From NCBI GenBank assembly GCA_023390635.1, contig JAEWCM010000098.1, positions 1 through 9,228 on the forward strand: a stretch of 9,228 nt of DNA, given 5' to 3'. The position numbers were made by a program, and so were the translations under genes. The notes beneath the pieces are model-generated. The model did no database searches. It was not told where the DNA came from and was given only the letters and a program-made list of their open reading frames with translations. Positions 6,108 through 9,228 of the stretch are shown one piece after another (the stretch's first letter is position 1; every line of letters starts with the position of its first letter). Source of the stretch: Bacillota bacterium. GTDB taxonomy: Bacteria > Bacillota > Desulfitobacteriia > Desulfitobacteriales > Desulfitobacteriaceae.

Positions 6108-6330
6108 GCTCCCGTGGTTCCACCCAAATTTAAAATTTCTCTTATGTTATTTCAACAAAGTCAAAATCTTACTCATATTCCCTTAACGCGGGGTAACGCT
6201 GAAGCTTACTATCATTCAGCCTCATACTCAAAGGCGGTCTTCTTTCATTTTTCCATGAAAAATGCTTGCAGCCGGCGGCATTTTCTCTCTGGCACAGTCC
6301 AATGAATTACTTTCCTCATCATTGCTTTAG
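6075..6330 (-). promoter_or_regulatory. T-box leader of thrS, threonine specifier ACC
   Basis: Senses uncharged tRNA-Thr. The 366 bases between thrS and ytxC are filled by this element, its promoter and the thrS ribosome site. Reading with transcription: a GATGAGGAAAGTAA segment with the AGTA of the S-turn at 6311-6308, GAGAG at 6290-6285, specifier ACC at 6238-6236 followed by GCCTTTGAG, then the T-box TGGGTGGAACCACGGG at 6126-6111 and the terminator. The T-box has U and A where the consensus has A and G (AGGGTGGNACCGCGG), minor departures. Confidence 0.94.
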
Positions 6331-6354
6331 CACTATTTGAATTTTCTTTTATAC

Positions 6355-6382
6355 AGTATAGCACTTTTATTCAATTTGTCAA
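6355..6382 (-). promoter_or_regulatory. Promoter of the thrS leader
   Basis: -35 TTGACA at 6382-6377, 16-base spacer, -10 TATACT at 6360-6355 with TGC just ahead (extended -10). The -35 begins 3 bases past the ytxC stop codon. Transcription would start near 6348. Confidence 0.82.
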
Positions 6383-6384
6383 AA

Positions 6385-7254
6385 TTACTCTTCATCACAT
6401 AAATGGCATCCTGTACAAAAACTTACCCGATCTGCAAACACTTGTCTGATACTTTGCAGAGCTGTTTCAGCTCCTGCAGATTTAATATGAATCACAATGT
6501 GCCGAGGAGAAACAGCGATTAAGGCGCTGATCAGCAAATCATCATAAGCAAAATCCTGGAGTTGATCGTAAGTCTGATAATCGGTTAAGTATTCTTCTGT
6601 GACTGATTTTCCCATATCATCATACAGTTTAAAACGGCCCTTAGCAATCACTACGTGCAATGTCTCCAAGCGAGGATTTTGCATATCAACAAAGGATTTT
6701 AGCAATTCAATGAATTCCACATATTCCTGTTCCAAATTATACTCATCGACAGCATAATCCACCACTTTATTGATAATTGTTTTATATTCCCTGCCCCGAA
6801 AACGCAAAAAACCTTCAATATCAAACACAGCATTATTTTCCAGGCAAACAAGGATCTGGTTAACCAGTCCTTTTTTACGGGATATTTTATATCCGCTGTT
6901 TTCCCGCTCTTTCAGCCGTTCAAATACTTTTTCAATTACAGTATTACATTCATTAAGCTTAAATTTATATTTTTGTCTCAACCGGCGGTGGATATATTCT
7001 TTCTCCCAAGAAGAAAGAATCGTATCAGCGACAGCATTAGCCAAATAGTACTGAAAAATTTTCTTCACGGTAGGTTCCTGGTTGGTGGATATACGCTCTG
7101 ATACGAGGGAAAACTGACATTCGATCAGCCAACGGTTTCCCTGATATATTTCGTTAATATGTAAAGGAATTGCTTCCTGCTTTTGCAAGTCCTGCAGTTG
7201 TTGGGTCAATAAATCATGATAGCGCTGAGTTCCTAGCTGCACTGAATGTTCCAC
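6385..7254 (-). CDS. ytxC: Putative sporulation protein YtxC, probable GTG start
   Basis: YtxC-family protein of 289 residues from the chosen start; no biochemical role is known to me. The location directly ahead of thrS is the same as in Bacillus, where ytxC precedes thrS, and this supports the call. The protein is mostly charged and helical, with no signal peptide or membrane segment; a basic segment rich in Arg and Lys lies at about 87-130. The C-terminus ends SFCTGCHLCDEE, with three cysteines (280, 283, 286) spaced C-x2-C-x2-C, which could bind metal. The start is set at GTG 7254-7252, because GGAGGG (7266-7261) is 6 bases ahead. The ATG at 7260 touches the Shine-Dalgarno directly and cannot use it. 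Family from synteny and recalled sequence character. Confidence 0.82.
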   Translation of the reverse strand: MEHSVQLGTQRYHDLLTQQLQDLQKQEAIPLHINEIYQGNRWLIECQFSLVSERISTNQEPTVKKIFQYYLANAVADTILSSWEKEYIHRRLRQKYKFKLNECNTVIEKVFERLKERENSGYKISRKKGLVNQILVCLENNAVFDIEGFLRFRGREYKTIINKVVDYAVDEYNLEQEYVEFIELLKSFVDMQNPRLETLHVVIAKGRFKLYDDMGKSVTEEYLTDYQTYDQLQDFAYDDLLISALIAVSPRHIVIHIKSAGAETALQSIRQVFADRVSFCTGCHLCDEE

Positions 7255-7271
7255 AAACATCCCTCCATAGT

Positions 7272-7302
7272 AAAAGTATATGAACCATAATGGCCCATAT
7301 AC
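7272..7302 (-). terminator. Hairpin between the ABC ATPase gene and ytxC, possible weak terminator
   Basis: GTATATGGGCCA (7302-7291) pairs with TGGTTCATATAC (7287-7276) around a TTA loop: 12 bp with two G-U pairs, then TTTTA (7275-7271). The stem is AT-rich and the T run short, so termination may be partial. It ends only 5 bases before the ytxC ribosome site. Confidence 0.45.
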
Positions 7303-7346
7303 TTCCTACTATTACCAGGGATGTGAATTCTTATTCCATGCCATGT

Positions 7347-8030
7347 TTACGCGATCACCGGATCTGCCGCGACTGGACCCTCTAAATGACTATCTTTCAA
7401 GCGATATATTTTATCTGCTTTTATTGCAAAACTCAGATCATGAGTCACAATAATCACTCCCGCTCCATCATTGCGGGCCTGAATTAAACGCTCTGCCACA
7501 TGACCGGCCAGTTTAGGATCTAAGTCATTAGTCGGCTCGTCAGCCAATACGATTTTGGGCTCAAGCAATAGAGCACGTGCCAATGCTACTCTTCTCAACT
7601 GACCTAAACTGAGCTGTTCCGGTTTATGATGCAACCGTTTTCCCATCCCGAAATCCACTAATAACTCGCGCCCTTTTTGAGCTAATTTTTTATCTTTGCG
7701 AATTATCAGAGAGGGCAAAAGGACATTTTCCCATGCTGTCAGATAATTAACCAACCTGGCCCGCTGAAAAACAAAGCCAAACATCTGACTTCTTAAGAAT
7801 GCCTTTTCATTCTCACTCAATTGATTTATTTCCCGGCCCTCAACCAAAACTTTGCCGGCGCTGGCATTCTGCAATAATCCCATAATCGACAGCAATGTGG
7901 TCTTGCCACCTCCTGAATCTCCGATAATGGCAATGGCCTCTTTTTGATTCAAGGTCAGAGATACATCTGATAAGATCATTTCCTTACCATACCATTTACT
8001 TATATCCTGAAGTTGTATAAGTGTATCCAT
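7347..8030 (-). CDS. ABC transporter ATP-binding protein (MacB/LolD type)
   Basis: Cytoplasmic ATPase that powers the permease encoded just upstream. 227 residues. Walker A GDSGGGKTT (37-45), Q-loop Gln89 (GFVFQR), signature LSLGQ (140-144) in place of the usual LSGGQ, Walker B IVLADE (160-165) with Glu165, D-loop NDLD (168-171), switch His197 (IIVTHD). All catalytic residues are present. Sequence character and pairing with an FtsX-like permease place it in the MacB/LolD/FtsE group rather than among importers with binding proteins. The ATG at 8030 was chosen because GGAGG lies 7 bases ahead; an in-frame ATG at 8045 overlaps that ribosome site. The gap to the permease stop is 21 bases, so the two genes are one operon. 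Confidence 0.93.
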   Translation of the reverse strand: MDTLIQLQDISKWYGKEMILSDVSLTLNQKEAIAIIGDSGGGKTTLLSIMGLLQNASAGKVLVEGREINQLSENEKAFLRSQMFGFVFQRARLVNYLTAWENVLLPSLIIRKDKKLAQKGRELLVDFGMGKRLHHKPEQLSLGQLRRVALARALLLEPKIVLADEPTNDLDPKLAGHVAERLIQARNDGAGVIIVTHDLSFAIKADKIYRLKDSHLEGPVAADPVIA

Positions 8031-8051
8031 GCTCTCTCCTCCCATCCTGTT

Positions 8052-9228
8052 CTAATTGAATTCCCCTTGAGTCATAATGGAGCTTGGATCGACCCGGCTC
8101 CCTCTGTAAGCCGGCAGCCATGCCGCCAAAGCCCCCAGCACAGAAAACAGGAGAACAAGCAATCCGGCAAGCACCATCACAAATTGCCATGATGGGGAGA
8201 CATAGGGAAAGCTCTGATAACTTCCCAGCATATTTAATCCGACTTTATAGAAAATACCGCCTAATCCTATGCCCGCAACGGCTCCGCTCAAAGAAAGCAT
8301 GACCGCTTCCCCTGCAATAATTGCTGCAATCCTCCACCGAGGAGCACCAATGGCCAGATAAAGTCCCCACTCCGCTTTACGCTCCCATACCAAAGAATAA
8401 AAACGGGAAAACAACTGAAATAAAGCCAGAATACCAATCAAAGCCCCTAAGCCCGCCAGCAGGCCAACCACCACCGTCATTTGATCACTGAGCTGCTTCC
8501 CTACTTGAGAAGCTATAATGGGCTGTACACCACCAATCGTAAGAATTTGATCAGCAACCTGCTGCACATCCACGCCAGGCTTAACTTTAACCAGGATAGC
8601 AGAAATAAGTGTTTCAGGAGGCCCTTGTTTTGTCCAAATATCATCTAAAAGTGTCCCGTCATAGCTCAAAAGACTGCCAGACTTAGCTACTTTCCTTGCT
8701 TCATCCATATTAACAAAGATCGAATAGTCCAGTGTCGTTCCCGTTTCACGGGCGACAGCCACAATTTTGTACCATTTTCCCAAAATCTCAATTTGATTTT
8801 GCTCCCACGTCAGCACTTTGGCTCCTAAAACAATCTCATCATCTGCAAGGCGTTCCTTTTGAAAATTGCTGCTCAGCCAAGGCTTAATCACCCAATCGGT
8901 AGCGGGATCATAGCCTACCATACGAATGCTGTCGCCAATATCATGGCAGTCTGCGGAAAGTTTATTGGTAAAAAACTGAGGGGTAGCCTGGGCCACTCCG
9001 CTTATTTTCCGCACCGCATCAAAAGTTGTTTCAGGCATATAAGTGTTCTCCGACGCTCCTCCAAACAACACCAGACCAGGATCAAGGGTCGCTGAATTGG
9101 GGACTGCCACCAAATCGGCTCCCATTCTTTGCTTGGCAAAATCCGCTCCTTCGGCAACTCCTTCATTAATCATGGCTGTACTGAAGAAAATACCTACTCC
9201 CATCGCCACACTCAATATAATCACGAGG
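8052..9228 (-). CDS. FtsX/MacB-type ABC transporter permease, 5' end cut by window edge
   Basis: Integral membrane partner of the ATPase downstream. 391 residues are visible; the frame stays open to the right edge (codons CTC, GTG, ATT...), so the true start lies outside. Numbering from the GTG at 9224: the rest of membrane segment 1 (IILSVAMGVGIFFSTAMI), then an extracytoplasmic MacB-like domain (about 20-245), then three C-terminal segments at about 249-272, 299-327 and 347-372. WERKAEWGLYLAIGAPRWRI (280-299) is the typical cytoplasmic coupling loop. The outer domain has one cysteine, in SADCHDIGD (90-98), followed by RMVGYDP. Such transporters move or release substrates by mechanotransmission; the substrate is not readable here. 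A link to the iron-related FtsX-like permeases of P19/FTR1 loci is possible but weak. Confidence 0.88.
   Translation of the reverse strand, partial: LVIILSVAMGVGIFFSTAMINEGVAEGADFAKQRMGADLVAVPNSATLDPGLVLFGGASENTYMPETTFDAVRKISGVAQATPQFFTNKLSADCHDIGDSIRMVGYDPATDWVIKPWLSSNFQKERLADDEIVLGAKVLTWEQNQIEILGKWYKIVAVARETGTTLDYSIFVNMDEARKVAKSGSLLSYDGTLLDDIWTKQGPPETLISAILVKVKPGVDVQQVADQILTIGGVQPIIASQVGKQLSDQMTVVVGLLAGLGALIGILALFQLFSRFYSLVWERKAEWGLYLAIGAPRWRIAAIIAGEAVMLSLSGAVAGIGLGGIFYKVGLNMLGSYQSFPYVSPSWQFVMVLAGLLVLLFSVLGALAAWLPAYRGSRVDPSSIMTQGEFN

Noticed and set aside
7255..7260. ATG start of ytxC at 7260
   Set aside because: The Shine-Dalgarno is directly adjacent with no spacer; GTG 7254 has the right distance.
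8031..8045. ATG start of the ABC ATPase at 8045
   Set aside because: It overlaps the ribosome site GGAGG that serves the ATG at 8030, and the extra residues are encoded by that site.
1..9228. Mobile elements, CRISPR arrays, tRNA or rRNA genes
   Set aside because: No transposase, direct repeat array, terminal inverted repeats or RNA gene signature seen on either strand; the repeated hairpins are terminators.

Overview
The window reads like chromosomal core from an endospore-forming Firmicute, probably in the Clostridia (Peptococcaceae or Desulfitobacterium-like). This rests on an AT-leaning composition, strong GGAGG-type ribosome sites, two T-box leaders, a Firmicute-type infC attenuator and a YtxC sporulation-family gene. 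The genus is an inference. Every gene I can support lies on the minus strand, so transcription runs from the right edge to the left edge. I see no insertion sequence, CRISPR array, tRNA or rRNA gene.

In transcription order, the right end (9228 to 7347) carries a MacB/FtsX-type ABC permease cut by the window edge, followed 21 bp later by its ATPase. After a short hairpin comes ytxC (7254-6385). Right behind the ytxC stop are a sigma-A-type promoter and a threonine T-box leader (specifier ACC), which control thrS (6018-4084). A small radical SAM gene of the TatD-associated type (4025-3435) follows thrS.

Next, a near-consensus promoter (3385-3357) and an attenuator leader precede infC-rpmI-rplT (IF3, L35, L20), closed by a strong terminator at 2033-2007. 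infC appears to start at an AUU codon, as is well known for IF3. A SpoU/TrmH-type RNA methyltransferase of the YsgA type (1979-1155) follows. Just past its stop, a further promoter drives a 30-residue YqzL-like gene (1056-964) and then a phenylalanine T-box (specifier TTC) ahead of pheS, which is cut by the left edge.

The theme is translation: two aminoacyl-tRNA synthetases, one initiation factor, two 50S proteins and an RNA methyltransferase. The three main units (thrS, infC operon, pheS) are each controlled by premature termination. Uncharged tRNA is expected to act on the two T-boxes, and L20 probably acts on the infC leader. The least ordinary points are the YqzL-like micro-gene placed between the promoter and the pheS T-box, a nested double terminator in that T-box, a plausible antiterminator pairing in the infC leader, the radical SAM gene without a TatD gene beside it, and the ABC pair of unknown substrate.
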